This document shows, in pieces, positions 35,376 through 47,128 of a DNA stretch of 64,000 nt (position 1 is its first letter; each line of letters starts with the position of its first letter). The notes beneath the pieces were generated by a model, which was not told where the DNA came from, made no database searches, and worked only from the letters and a program-made list of their open reading frames with translations. The position numbers and the translations under genes were made by a program. Origin of the DNA: Nymphalis io (Eukaryota; Arthropoda; Insecta; Lepidoptera; Nymphalidae); the NCBI RefSeq assembly GCF_905147045.1, contig NC_065902.1:5897377-5961376 (forward strand). The letters are read 5' to 3'.

Positions 35376-36291
35376 AATTACTCCTAAAGGGAAAAATGTA
35401 AGTAAAAAGTTTTTTTGTGTTTTCGATATTGTTAAATTTAGTAGATTACATTTATTAAGACAACAAAAACAGAATTCAGTTAACTATTTTATTCAGTTTA
35501 ATATTTATATATATTGGATAATTTAAATAGTGCTGTGATGGTATCCCTAGGTTCATCATATTAACTTAACATGTGTCAACATTACAAACTTGTTCTACGT
35601 GGATGCATCTTGCTTACATAAGACTTTTTTCACACAGAGCGTTCTTCAGTATACCCGCTTAGTTGTGGCTCTCAAACTTTTAATTATGAACGCACAAAAA
35701 TTTGTATTTAATAGAACCGAATTTTTAAGCTCAGCTAATTGTTGGAATGAAGAGCAAACTCCACAATCACGTATAAAAGTTATTCAGCAAATAGGGGATT
35801 AATTTAGGCACTTGTGTAGAAGTTGTTGTGAAACGGAAATGATAGCGTTTTATTTATTTGCATTACTCTACTTGTTTATTTTGTTGAAACTATGAAATTA
35901 AATGTTTTAAAATTCATTCGTATATTATATTTAAAGTGATGCTGCAAAGTGTCTGAATAAAATTAAATCATTGTTACCTTAAATGTTAAACGAATCAATT
36001 ATTTTAAATTATTTTTTATTAATAATGGTTTTTTGATTATTTAGTAGCCGATACGCCATTAGCTAAACTTTTATACAACCTCTTATGGCCATAATATAGA
36101 CAAATTTATTAATCAAAATAAAATAAATAGAATTTTGGTCGTAGGAATTTAAGCGTATATTGTTGTATTTGCGACAGATGAGTATTATACAAATTTTATT
36201 AAGAGATAACATTGCTTAGTATAATTTTGTTTGCGTGTAAATAAATTACATTTTTCATACATACATAACCTATATTTTAACCGAGTTGATA
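35376..36291. other. AT-rich non-coding stretch
   Basis: No gene. The 70-codon frame at 35590-35802 has no motif. Confidence 0.5.
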
Positions 36292-37155
36292 TCGCTGTTA
36301 AAGTACTGGTATGGTGTTCAGAGTAACGAGGTAAGGTGGGGTGAAGCGTTTAGTGATCCTTACTAGCTGAAATGTGGAGTAAGACAGGGGGGCTGACGTC
36401 ACCCAGGCTATTCAATCTCTACATAAACAAGCTGATAGACAGGCTCAGCAGAGCAGGTGTCGGTTGCTCAATAGATGGCGTTTCAATGAACAACTTTAGT
36501 TACGCGGATGACATGGTACTGCTGAGTCCATCAGTCAGTGGTCTTCGAAAATTAATAAAGATCTGCGAGGAATATGCTAAAGAGAACGGCCTCAGATATA
36601 ATGCTAAAAAAAGCGAAATTTTAATCTTTCGAGGAAAAAACAAACCCATCAATTTTACACCGAATGTACACCTATGTGGGGCTCCTCTGAAACAAGTATC
36701 TGAGTTCAAATACCTTGGGCATATTGTGAATGAACGCTTGGATGATGATAGCGATATCGAACGCGAACGCAGAGCTTTGTCGGTTAGAGGCAATATGTTA
36801 GCACGTAGATTTGCGCGATGTACGGCACAGGTAAAACTAATTTTATTTAAAGCCTTTTGCCAGTCCTTCTACACGTGCGGTCTGTGGGAGAACTACTCCC
36901 GACGAGCATACAATGCTCTGCGTGTTCAGTACAACAATGTGCTGAGGATTATTGAAGAAGCCTCGATACTGCAGCGCGTCGGTAATGTTTGCGGAAGCTC
37001 GTGCAGATGACTACTATGCGATCATACGCAAGCGGACTGCGTCCACTATGAGCAGATTACTAAACAGCTCCAATAAACTCCTCAACACACTGGCTGCAAA
37101 GCTGGATAGTCCCCTCTGGGGGTGCTGGGATCGTGCCCACGTATTACTAACGTAG
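36292..37155 (+). pseudogene. Non-LTR retrotransposon RT, C-terminal remnant
   Basis: The RT palm begins near 36300 (KYWYGVQSNEVRW), breaks with a stop and frameshift at GVRQGG (about 36370-36395), and then reads on in a 212-codon frame (36372-37010). That frame has LTSPRLFNLYINKL, the catalytic YADD in FSYADDMVLLSP, KKSEILIF, FKYLGHIV and ERRALSVRGNMLARRFARC. A second frameshift near 36960-36990 moves the tail to another frame, ending at 37155 (FAEARADDYYAIIRKR). The 5' endonuclease part is missing, as is usual for 5'-truncated LINE copies. At least two frameshifts make it dead. I recognise the C-terminus as a type common in lepidopteran genomes but cannot assign the clade safely. Confidence 0.88.
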
Positions 37156-37482
37156 TTTTAAGAATTGTTGTAATTAATTGCTTTGTTTTTTATTTTTATA
37201 TTTTTATTTATGGTTTTTTGTTTAAAATTAAATAACTGCTTGATTAAAAATTTTATATTAAATTATAATAATAAAATATTAAATATAATGTTAAAAAACT
37301 ATTTAAATTAAATTAAATTTTAAAATTGTTATTGATAAATATTATTATCTAAAAAAAAATGTAATTATTTTTTATTATTGTATTGTATTTTAAAATTTGT
37401 AAAGTTAAAAAATATGTTTTACTAACACTATATGGGCTAGTCCTGAAATAAAAAGTTTTTATTTATTATTATTTTATTAAAC
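37156..37482 (+). other. 3' UTR and tail of the RT remnant
   Basis: Very AT-rich stretch ending in CTATATGGGCTAGTCCTGAA, ATAAA and TTATT repeats. This end is what I would expect for the retrotransposon's own 3' terminus, so the insertion ends near 37482. Confidence 0.65.
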
Positions 37483-37552
37483 CTTCCAATTAAAATGTCA
37501 GAAAACGCGTAATCATACCAAGGGTCTCAAACGTCAAAAAATATATCAAGTT

Positions 37553-37895
37553 CAATAATAATGTCTCCCAGACCGATTTCGGCCACGACGGCCAATCTCA
37601 AGAGAGATTAGCCAACTACGCTGGACATATTATAGTGCAAAAGTGTGTGGGCAAGCACAGGTGCACTCTCTATTTCCTAACTCTCATAATCCGCTGGGAC
37701 TCCGACAATCCGACACGACCAGAAAGAATTCAGGCGCAGGATAATCGGTATTACGTCCTTTCTGAGGCAATGCAGCTGCTACTGAGTATTTTCGACATAA
37801 TAAGTCAATAAATTTTTATTGGCTTGACCTGGGATTTGAACCCACAGTATTTCCGGTTCTGCGGACTTTCATGTAGCCGTTAGACCAACGAAACA
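37553..37895 (-). repeat. SINE family 4, nearly full-length copy
   Basis: Reverse complement: head with TGGTCTAACGGCTACATGAA (A-box region), perfect B box in GGGTTCAAATCCCAGG, then TCAGTAGCAGCTGCATTGCC, TCGGATTGTCGGAGTCCCAG, AGAGTGCACCTGTGCTTGCC, GTTGGCTAATCTCTCTTGAG and GGCCGAAATCGGTCTGGGAG, ending in ATTATT. Matches the copy at 46774. Confidence 0.88.
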
Positions 37896-40059
37896 GTCAA
37901 TATATACAAAGTACACATGTATTACCACCACTTTGCTTATTGCGCTACATAGTTTGACTGGTTTACAAGTTCAGTTTTATGTAAACATTATTTAAATTAA
38001 TTGTCCTGTAAATATTATAACATTTACCTTCAATTACTAGAAAACTCATATTTTTGTAGAAACATTGCTTATTGTGAATCAACACTACATAATATGATGT
38101 TTTCTGTACTTTTATGTTTATTTTATTTTTTTATTTTATTTTATTCTATAGGAATATTAATAGAATTCACACTGAGGTTGTAACTTAGCTTAACTTAAAA
38201 AAAAAACTAATTCGAATTTCAAAATAAATATAACACCGTCAATTACCGTCTAACAATACAGAAAATAATTAAGCAAAAAAAAAAACAAAAGTTTTTCACG
38301 TTCTTTAGCTAAGATCTGAAAAATAGGTTAATCGCTATCAACAAAGAATGTTTATTATTTCATTTAACAATATACTTTTGCGAGATAGAAGATAATAGAA
38401 AGTTACAGTACACAGTTATTATAACAAACGCAATGAAAATTTTACGACATAAACATTTACTCTGGAAACTTTCCGTTTACGATTATTTGAAGATAAAAAG
38501 GAATAGCCTCTATAATTTCCTAAAATCTCGAATTTCTGTTTGATCCCAACGTCTTATTTCAACAATTGTAGAAATAAAAGTATTTTAACATTGCATACAA
38601 CGCTTTTAACCTTGCCTCCCCTTGCTAACCTTTTCCTATTAAAACTTAAAAATTATAAAACATAATGAACTACAATATTCTTCTCATTCTAATTTGTAGT
38701 AAAACGCAAAATTGGACAGTAAGGATTGTAAAGGGGAGATAAATAAATTATTCCTATACATGTTACCGAATACAAAATGAACTTTAGACATATGTGTATA
38801 TATATATTAATATAATAATATGCTTACAGCAGTACCCTATAAATTCGAAAAATGTCATGAAAATATTTTCGGACGAATCACTACAAACAGTACGAAAATC
38901 GTAAATACTTGCAATAGACGGACGTCCATCTCGTTTTGTTTATGTGACATTAAAAAGTTGTGACCTGAATCTTATTCGAGATCATAGAAATAATCGACAA
39001 AATTAGAAGTTTTCAATGAAATGAAATGGCGGTGAATTTTTTCTTGTATCAATTTGTATTTCATTTATTATAACTAAGTTAATTTAAAGTTTAGAATTAT
39101 TGTGTTTTTATACCAAGTAGGCGAAAAAAATGTAATTGTAACAATTTTTCATGCTTAAATCTGTCTGGAATTACTTTTTAAACGAAACTACAGAATGACT
39201 CCTTATTGCTCCGCTCTTTAGGACCAATGCTTGAAGTTAACCTTAAGTGTAAACTTTCTTATTAAACGGGTCGTATAATTATTTTTTTTTAATTTCAATG
39301 CAATAATATCAGGTATCTAAGATTAATGCTTTCAATCATACAAACACGATATCTTTGTGGTATAAAAATATAAAATTATATGCGCTCAAAAATAAATATT
39401 TCTTTAATTTGTGTTAATTTCTTTTAAGCATAAGCATCTCGGTGAACGTGATAGAAGTAAAACCTTTTTGCGCCAAAAATATTATATTCGTTATACTCAT
39501 TATAAATGTTGCATATTCTGCGTTGTCACAGGCGTCGCGCTTAAATGTAGCATTTCTAGCAAAAGCTTTAATTCTTAATATATTATTACCAACACAAATA
39601 CACTAGTAACTTATCACATGGTTTTCACAAACTTGCTAAAACTGATATAAAATATAGTCTATTAAGAAGATATTGCTTCACACGGTAATAAATTTGACCT
39701 ATCTGGCGAAAGTTCGAAGAGTGAGTCGTAAAACACTGTCACTCGAGTACGGGACACTATATAAAGTAGACATCAAGTATTTACTCTGATGTAAGGAAGT
39801 TCAAGCGACGATGAACAATGTCTCATAAATAAATTGCAAAATAATTGCAACTTCCTCTTTGACACAGTATCTTTATAGAACCGTAGTCCGCCATTGTTAT
39901 CCATAAATTGATCGAAACATTTTAATGGTAGTTCTGATGATAAACCTTTTCTTATTTATGATTATATCATAAAAAAAAGATGTAAGGCATTGCCTTACAT
40001 AAATTATTATCTCTGCAATTTTATTAAATATCATTTGGAATATTATTTTACTTCAATAT
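37896..40059. other. Long AT-rich non-coding stretch
   Basis: No gene, RNA or repeat recognised. The 60-codon frame at 38001-38183 is a hydrophobic AT-rich chance frame. Confidence 0.5.
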
Positions 40060-40706
40060 CATATAGGCCTCTGCATCTTTGACAGATGATTTAAGCGGCA
40101 TCGCGAATGCACTTGCGTTCATGACTGAAAAGACCAATGCGAGAGAGGATCCTTCGGCCGCACTTCCGACAAGTATATGCGCCCCCAGATGGGCGGGGGT
40201 TTGAAGCCCGCTCATGACGCCTAGTGCGTTTTTCTTTTAGTAATTTAAGCCAGGCATTATCATGCTTTGATTGACCTGCGTGAATAAGGCGTCGCCACTT
40301 GGCACGGTCCTCTGCCAGTTCCTCCCATCGATTGCTAGGGATGTTAAACGCAACCATATCACGCTTAGCGCAATCTTTTTAACGGAGCATAGGCCGCCCA
40401 ACAGACCTCTTTGCATCCACAACCTCTCCCAGTAGTATTTGCCTTGGAAGACGAGTCTGCTCCATTCGATGCACGTGTCCCAGCCACCGTAACCGTTTTT
40501 TTTTTTAGAATGGCCATGATGCTAGGCAGCTGTGCTTCGCCTAGAACAGACTCGTTTGTCACGCGATCCTGCCATGTGATGCCCAGAATGTTCCGAATAC
40601 AGCGCAAGTGAAATGTGTTTAGTCGGCGTTCTTGTTTTGCGTACGTTGTCCACGTTTCTGCTCCATACAAGAGTGTGCTTAGGACACATGATTGGTAAAC
40701 TTATAT

Positions 40707-40804
40707 AAGCATTTTCGTTTTTACCGTAAGGTGTCTGTTATCCCAAGCCCAAAACAAGCATTTTCGTTTTTACCGTAAGGTGTCTGTTATCCCAAGCCCA
40801 TGTA
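40707..40804. repeat. 49-bp direct tandem duplication inside the RT remnant
   Basis: AAGCATTTTCGTTTTTACCG at 40707 recurs at 40756, and identity runs for about 45 bases to CCCAAGCCCA. A unit of 49 is not a multiple of three, so it breaks the frame by itself. Confidence 0.92.
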
Positions 40805-41091
40805 CAGAGCCTCCCGAACGTAGAGGCTGCTTTGCCGATGCGGAAGTCGATCTCTGCATTAAGCGAGAGATTGCTCGACAAATGCGACCCAAGGTAGTAA
40901 AATTTGTTAACCACCTGTAAATGTGCGCCGTTAAGCAAGATGACTGGACTAAAAATCCTTGCCCTAAAATAACGGTCTTCTTGAAGTTTATGAACATTGA
41001 AAAGAGGTCGCACGCTCTGGCAAATTTGTCCATTAGACTCTGGAGTTGAGCTTGGTCATGAGCAACGAAGGCAGCGTCGTCAGCGAAGAGG

Positions 41092-41162
41092 AGACTATCT
41101 ACAAATAGGACTATCTACAAATAGTACTATCTACAAATATACTACTACTATCTACAAATAGG
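41092..41162. repeat. Short tandem array, unit about ACTATCTACAAATA
   Basis: Four or so copies of the 14-18 base unit, some extended by 'gt' or 'tacta'. It sits directly at the FADD box of the RT remnant, between LLFADD and the next in-frame part, and so interrupts the catalytic motif region. Confidence 0.9.
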
Positions 41163-42639
41163 TCCTCCCTGTGGCGTTTGGACTTAAGCATTGAGATGTT
41201 GTACAGCCTACCATCGGTTCGCGTGTGTAAGTGGACGCCTTGCTGTTCATCTCCAAAAGCAACGTTCAGAAGCACCGAGAAGAATATTTCAAACAAGGTG
41301 GGGGCAAGTGCACAGCCTTGACGAACACCACGGCGTACTTCGAATGGCGTGGATGTGTTGCCATTGTGCAGGACGGTGATTTCCATATCTTCGTGGAACG
41401 ATTGCACTATCCTTAGGAGTTTTGGGGGGCATCCAATTCTGACAACAATCGAGTACAACCCCTCTCTGCTCACGGAATCAAAAGCCTTGTTTAGGTCTAC
41501 AAATGCAATGACTAGGGGGGTATGTTGCTCCCTACACTTTTCTTGTAGCTGTCTGAGTGAAAATACCATGTCGACATTTGACCGTTGGAACCTAAAACCA
41601 CATTGTGCCTCAGGATGTACGCGGTCGGCGAGCCTTTGTAGTTTGCCTAAAATGGCCCTGGCAAAGGCTTTACCGACGATGCTAAGAAGAGATAATCCGC
41701 GGTAACAGTTGCAGTCGCCACGATCGCCTTTGCCTTTATAAAGAGTGACGATGTTAGCATCTCGCATATCCTGAGGGACGTAGTTTTCTTCCCAGCACTT
41801 AGCCAGGTGGTTATGAAGGATGGGCAAGAGGCACTCAAGCTTGACGACTTCGGTGACAACATCGTCTTTTCCGGGGCTCTTTCCGCATTTGAGCTTCTTG
41901 ACGGCCAGATAAAGTTCCTCTACTGTGGGTGCAACGTCTAGCTCGTACCAAGTTGCCAGATTCGGGACAAGCTCCACTGCTTCTGGCTGAATATCCACTG
42001 GGCACGAGTAGAGCCCCTTGTAGTATTCTACCCATCTTGACATCTGACGGGTGCTGTCTGTTATAACAGAACCGTCGGTTTCCTTGAGAGGTGCCGTCTT
42101 TTTTGGAAAAGGTCCAAGAGCTCTTTTGATGTCCGCGTACACCCCGCCAATATCCCCCGCATTTGCGCACGCTTGGATGCTTTGGCAAAGCTCTGTCCAA
42201 TACGCATTTACAAAGAAGCGCGTACTACGCTGGAGTGAGGCTTTTGCCTTCGTGAGATCTTTACGCGTCGCATCGCAAGGGTTAAGGCGAAAATTTAAAG
42301 CGGCTTGGCGTTTCGAGTCAATCAAGGGAAGTAAGTGCTCCTCGTTTTCTTGAAACCAGTCGTAAGATTTTGCCTTTTGATACCCAAAAACCTTGCCTGC
42401 AGTGTCAGTGAGAAGAGACTTGACTTTTTCCCATTCGACTCGCGCTGATGCCGTACTGTCCCAAGTTGCAACTTCTTCACGGACGAGTTCCCCAAATGAC
42501 TCCACTACTTTCATGTCACGAGTCTTGAAAAGATTTATCTTTTTTCGACCCAGTGGCTTGGAAGAATGGACTCTTCTAGGGACAAATTTTTACAATAAAT
42601 TTTCATATGACTATTCGCAAAGATGTATTAAAATATATA

Positions 42640-42670
42640 TTAGGTCCTTAATATGAAATTAGCGCTTTGT
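42640..42670 (+). repeat. Mariner left terminal inverted repeat
   Basis: Begins TTAGGTCCTTA and continues ATATGAAATTAGCG. It lacks one base (C after CTTA) and differs at two others from the right TIR. Confidence 0.9.
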
Positions 42671-42837
42671 CGTACTAACCACTGTAATCTGAAATATCTC
42701 CTCTCTGGTTAAGAATTCCAAATTCAAATTTATAAATTCATTTAGCTGACACATTTGAGTTTCGAAAACAGTTATTCATTTGTTTTTTCCTCATTATTTT
42801 TTTCTTTGGCGTCGCTTATTACCGCACACTGGAAAAC

Positions 42838-43846
42838 ATGAAATATCGGTTATATTTACGAGTACGAGTTCTACCGTGGCACCAATGCTGCAGAAATAGC
42901 TCGTACGATTAATGATGTGTACGGCGCTGGTGTCACAAAAGAAAGCATGGTATGTTTTTGGTTTCAATGTTTTCGTTCTGGAAATTTCGACCTTCAGAAC
43001 CAACCAACCAACCAACAGCGTGGACGGCTGACGGAGACCAAAGTGGAAAATGAAGAATTAAAGGCTATTGTGGAAGCGGATCCATCACAAAGCACTTCAG
43101 AGATAGCTGCAGACTTCGGGGTAAGTAATAAGACTGTATTAATCCACTTGAAGCAAATTGGGAAAGTAGAAAAACTTGAACGATGTGTACCTCATGAATT
43201 GAGTGAATCGAACTTGCAAACACGCGTCGACTGCTGTGTTACTTTGCTCAACCGACACAATAATGAAGGGATTTTAAATCGAATTATTACTTGTAATGAA
43301 TTGATATATGATTACTGTACGATAATCGAAAGCGCTCGTCGCAATGGCTGAACCCTGGAGACCCAGCCAAACCCTGCCCTAAACGAAAATTGCATTACTC
43401 AGAAAAAGTTACTTATGACTGTTTGATAGACTAAAGCCGGTGTCGTTCACTACAGCTTTCTAAAATCTGGCCAAACGATTACGGCAGATATCTATTGTCA
43501 GCAACTGCAAACCATAAAGGAAGAACTAGCTGCTAAACAACCGAGATTGGTCAATCGCTCTAGGCCACCGCTGCTTCACCACAACGCAAGACCACACACT
43601 ACACAACAAACAACGACTAAGTTAGATGAGCTACAATTGGAATGTCTGTGTCATCCACCGTACTCCCCGGACCTTGCTCCAACATATTACCATTTTTTCC
43701 GGAATTTGGACAACTTCTTACAAGGAAAAAAATTCAACTCCGATGCGGCAGTCCAAACCGCCTTCAAAGAGTTTATTGATTCTCACCCCCATGGTTTTTT
43801 AGTAAAGAGATCAATGAAATACCTATGTGCAAAAGTGCACAGATAA
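42838..43846 (+). pseudogene. Mariner transposase, inactive
   Basis: The start is degraded near 42838; YEFYRGTNAAEIAR is readable from 42863. The DNA-binding half follows to 43351: two helix-turn-helix regions, with STSEIAADFGVSNKTVLIHL as the second. A frameshift near 43335 moves WLNPGDPAKPCPKRK to another frame, and stop codons follow. The last part is open from 43547 to 43846 (LLHHNARPHT, PPYSPDLAP, FFRNLDNFLQGKKF). The expected DD34D acids are all replaced: Asn at 43295-43297 (TCNE), His at 43580-43582 (HHNARPH) and Tyr at 43685-43687 (APTYYHFF). The second and third sites are still 34 residues apart. A CAAC expansion at about 42998-43016 adds residues to the linker. Confidence 0.92.
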
Positions 43847-43912
43847 CAACGGTACATACTTTGATTAATTAAATATATTTTACAAAAAAAAATTACTTTA
43901 TATTCCTCCCGT

Positions 43913-43944
43913 ACAAAACGCCAATTTCATATGTAAGGACCTAA
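43913..43944 (-). repeat. Mariner right terminal inverted repeat
   Basis: Reverse complement TTAGGTCCTTACATATGAAA followed by TTGGCGTTTTGT. It agrees better than the left TIR with the end found at 28232. Confidence 0.92.
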
Positions 43945-43946
43945 TA

Positions 43947-45687
43947 TATTAATTTGAACGCATCGCGGAGTCAATGTAAAGAATCAATTCATTCATAATC
44001 CATTTATTCTACAGACGCATAAATAAAATTTGTCGAATCACATATTTTAGTACAAATGGTCGAAAAGAAAAAGAGGTAATTTATATCTTATTAATAATAA
44101 TTGTTATAGGAAACTCTCTTTGAAGTTAAGTTGTTATTCAAGTTACTTATATTTTTTATAGTCATGTATTTTTACAAAATATTGCAAAAATCATAAAAAT
44201 AAAGCTATATTACAACAATTTCATTAAATTGATTTAATTTTATTGTCTTTAATTAAATGATTAAATAAAAAGACTCTTAATATAAATTCCTGTCAATTTT
44301 GTGTAATTCCTCTTTTTAATTGTTACGGAATCCATCACGTGGATTAGGTTAGATGAATGGATTCCAATGGATTTCATCTAAACTTTTACGAGTTTGTGAT
44401 AAAGATTATAATATCAGATTTCAAAGAATTTCACTTTGTAAAATTACATTTTTTAATTGTCCTAAGATAGAAATAGATATCTTAGAACTAGCTAAGCTAG
44501 CCCTAAGATAGCTAGCTTAGAATCTTTATATGAATGTCTTCCCCCTGACATTTATTATTATTTAATTCGAATTAATCTAAGAAATAAATTAAAATTATAA
44601 TATTATGTTCTATTCCAATAATTAATTCACTTAATTAATATATTGTTCTTCTAAACGTTTCATTCATCCGGTTTTTACCAATGGACGGACCATGGATGAA
44701 AACCGTATGTAAGTCCTTTTGTTAGTTTTTGAGTTTATCGCATTCAGACAGAAGTAGCTTTGTTTTATAATACGTAGTGATATTATAAATAATATTAAAA
44801 CAAATTCATTGTATTATAATAAAGCTAATTTGGTATATGTAATACTACGAAAATTTAGCTTAGTGAAATACAATTAAACCCAAAACTTTCTATTGAATAT
44901 AGAGGTGGGTGACGTCATCCGTCTGATACCTAATATTTATATGTATATAATATTAAACATATTCTAAAATATCTTTATTTTGTAGTCCGAGTCTTTTCTC
45001 TATTAAATAAAAATAATTGCCCCACGCATATTCTAAACCACACTAAAACAAGAAAATTATACAAAAGTTTTCAATTTTGAAATTAAGAAACAACATTTTC
45101 TTATTATTCGTTATGCCGTTAAAGAAAAAGTTGGAAGGGCTAACGTTATCTTCAAGTTTTTATAGCGTTTGTTATTATAACCCCGTTATAAAACTCGGTA
45201 CTGAGATTCAATATCGCTTCATTATAATATATAAATTATTGAATCATGTAGAATTCATTCCTCATTTACATTATTTTAAGCAATTCTGTTGTGTTATTTT
45301 TTAAGACATATTTAATCTTGATAAAAATAAAGTATTTTTTTCAACTTTAGTTAGTTTAAGAGTAAGCTATTCATTTTCGTTAAAATATTCAAATTAATTT
45401 GATTGATTGAGAATGTTTCTCACCTGTCTGTATGTATGTATTTAAAGTATACTGTCACTGCCCGATATACTCGTCGATCGAAAGAATTCTAAGCGCTTAA
45501 AGCACTTTAACCGCTTTAGAATCTAAAAATTACTATACATTGTATGATTAAATTATTTTTATTACATCAACAAATATTGTTTTATTATCAAATCATCAAA
45601 AAAACGTCGTCGGTTAGTAATTTATATTTTATAAAAATAAAAATCTGACACACAATAAAGTCATAATAATACCAGAGCATTTACTCG
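43947..45687. other. AT-rich non-coding stretch
   Basis: No gene. Contains the nested palindromes at 44462-44520. Confidence 0.5.
44462..44520. repeat. Nested palindrome cluster
   Basis: CTAAGATA (44462-44469) pairs with TATCTTAG (44478-44485), and CTAAGCTAGC (44492-44501) with GCTAGCTTAG (44511-44520). The phrase CTAAGATAG/CTAAGCTAG recurs, so alternative cruciforms are possible. Confidence 0.85.
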
Positions 45688-45800
45688 TCGATCCATTTAT
45701 ACCGCCTTCCGAGCACAAATCACGTCGCCCTGGGATTTTCTTCCACTGTTGTGTACCAGCGAATCAGAAAATAACGATGTCAAAATACAGTTTTATTTTA
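45688..45800 (+). repeat. Uncharacterised dispersed repeat, module C
   Basis: CGAGCACAAATCACGTCGCC, CTGGGATTTTC, TCCACTGTTGTGTACC and GCGAATCAGAAAATAACGAT correspond to 60299-60422 (CGAGCACAAATAACATCGCG and so on). No frame or terminal structure seen. Confidence 0.7.
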
Positions 45801-46469
45801 CGTTTCACATTTTCTTTATTTTCTGAAACATTTTGTAATCAATTGTGTTGACCATTAATAAAGATTACTATTACGTCACATAAAACTTTTTAGTAATCAA
45901 AAGTATTTCTACTCATTTGTGATACATTAACTTTACTTCCAACGCACTTAACTTTCCCCGTTGTAATTTGTATACTTTTCATCTTAAATAATTGTTCCAT
46001 TAAAACTTTAACCTAGGAAAACACTTTCGTCATAATTTTTATTTACCTTTTAAAAAATTGTAACGGTCGCTTTTTTTTATTATTTAATTTAATATGTTAC
46101 ATGACGACTTCATCGGTTCAATAAAATAGCTTTTAGTGATATTATACAAGTCTTATTACAGATTTTTATATGTTTTTATAAGGTTTTACAAATACATGTA
46201 CATAAAAACTTGACAACAAAATTATATACAGCTACTGTTTTTAATATATATTCTTCTAATCGGTTATTATAATCATTAATTTTATTCCACGGGAGGTTAA
46301 CAGGTTTTTTTTATTTGGCTTATGATCACTGACCATTCAAAAATACTCGAAAATTTGAGACTAAAAATAACAACCGGCATTTAAATAATTTTAAAATATT
46401 TTTATTTTTTGTAGCAATGACACAAGCGGAATAAACCACTAACTGCTTTTACTAGCCGGCATTGAGAGT

Positions 46470-46580
46470 AAATGCTCTGAATAGACGACCGCTACGCATA
46501 AGTTTATTTAGCATTCAAACTTAGTTCAGATGCCATTGAAATTGAGATACACGGCTCTGGAAAGGTTTTCCTGTCTGAAA
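46470..46580 (+). repeat. Uncharacterised dispersed repeat, module A, copy 1
   Basis: Core TTATTTAGCATTCAAACTTA, GATGCCATTGAAATTGAGAT, ACACGGCTCTGGAAAGGTTT. Related copies at 48470 and 58510, all in plus orientation. Confidence 0.72.
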
Positions 46581-46773
46581 ATTGTAAGTGGTGCCTTTAG
46601 AGTGATTTCCTTAAGTATAATTTACTTTTATCATTCTAGAGTTATATACAGACCCTCAATGGCTCAGCGATATCCAATCAAATTAAATCAAGTACTCTTA
46701 CGAATACTTTTAAATTATCGTATTACAGTATTAAATTAAATGTAAAGCTCCCACAGGTTCGAAATGTAGATTA

Positions 46774-47128
46774 CTACCTCGTTGGTCTAGTAGCTACATA
46801 TAAAGCCGCAGACCCAGGGGTCCTGGGTTCAAATACCAGGTCAGGCCATTAAAAAGTTATTAAGTTTTCTGTCAACATTCTCAGTCGTAGCCCGGTGTCC
46901 GGAAGTTGGAATTGTGTGCACTGCCGTGCCTCGGAAAGCACGTACTGCCACTGGTACCTAAACTCTTTTCAGTCATGTCGGATTGCCATCCCATCCGATT
47001 ATGAGAGTTATAGCACAGAAAGTACACCTATGTTTGCGCACATACTTGTGCACTATACGTCCTGTGTAGTTGGCTAATCATTCTCGAGATTGGTTGCCGT
47101 AGCACTATCGTTCTGAAGCCCATTATTA
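46774..47128 (+). repeat. SINE family 4, full-length copy
   Basis: tRNA-like head: CTACCTCGTTGGTCTAGTAG contains a perfect A-box consensus (TGGTCTAGTAG), followed by GGGTCCTGGGTTCAAATACC (B-box region). Body: GTAGCCCGGTGTCCGGAAGT, GTGCCTCGGAAAGCACGTAC, GTCGGATTGCCATCCCATCC, TGTTTGCGCACATACTTGTG, GTTGGCTAATCATTCTCGAG. Ends with CCCATTATTA. The GTGCCTCGGAAAGCAC phrase is itself a small hairpin. The 60-codon frame at 46895-47077 is a by-product of the SINE, not a gene. Confidence 0.9.

Larger units (their letters stand above)
40060..42588 (-). pseudogene. Non-LTR retrotransposon RT, 5'-truncated and frame-broken
   Basis: Reading on the minus strand, coding similarity starts near 42582 (RKKINLFKTRD), upstream of the first Met of a 467-codon frame (41111-42514). 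That frame holds the RT fingers and palm: KCGKSPGKDDV, LYKGKGDRGDCNCYRG, AFVDLNKAFDS (first catalytic Asp) and RRGVRQGCALAPTLF. It then breaks at a short tandem array (41092-41162). FADD follows in another frame at about 41085, then YLGSHLSSN, a 49-bp duplication, MYGAETWTTYAKQERRLN and a C-terminal zinc finger CRKCG ... HERKC (CX2CX12HX3C, about 40110-40175) before the stop at 40091. The endonuclease is missing. I know this C2HC tail from RTE/Proto2-like LINEs but do not fix the clade. Several frameshifts make it dead. Confidence 0.88.
42638..43946 (+). mobile_element. Near-complete mariner, cecropia-like
   Basis: The element is 42640-43944, 1305 bases, the usual size of mariner. It has terminal inverted repeats of about 31-32 bases (TTAGGTCCTTA ... 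at both ends) and a TA on each side (42638-42639 and 43945-43946). The TIR start and the transposase remind me of the cecropia group known from moths; this is from memory. It inserted about 50 bases from the end of the RT remnant. Confidence 0.93.

Noticed and set aside
46774..46860. Functional tRNA gene
   Set aside because: A and B boxes are good, but the cloverleaf is incomplete and the sequence continues into a repeated SINE body.
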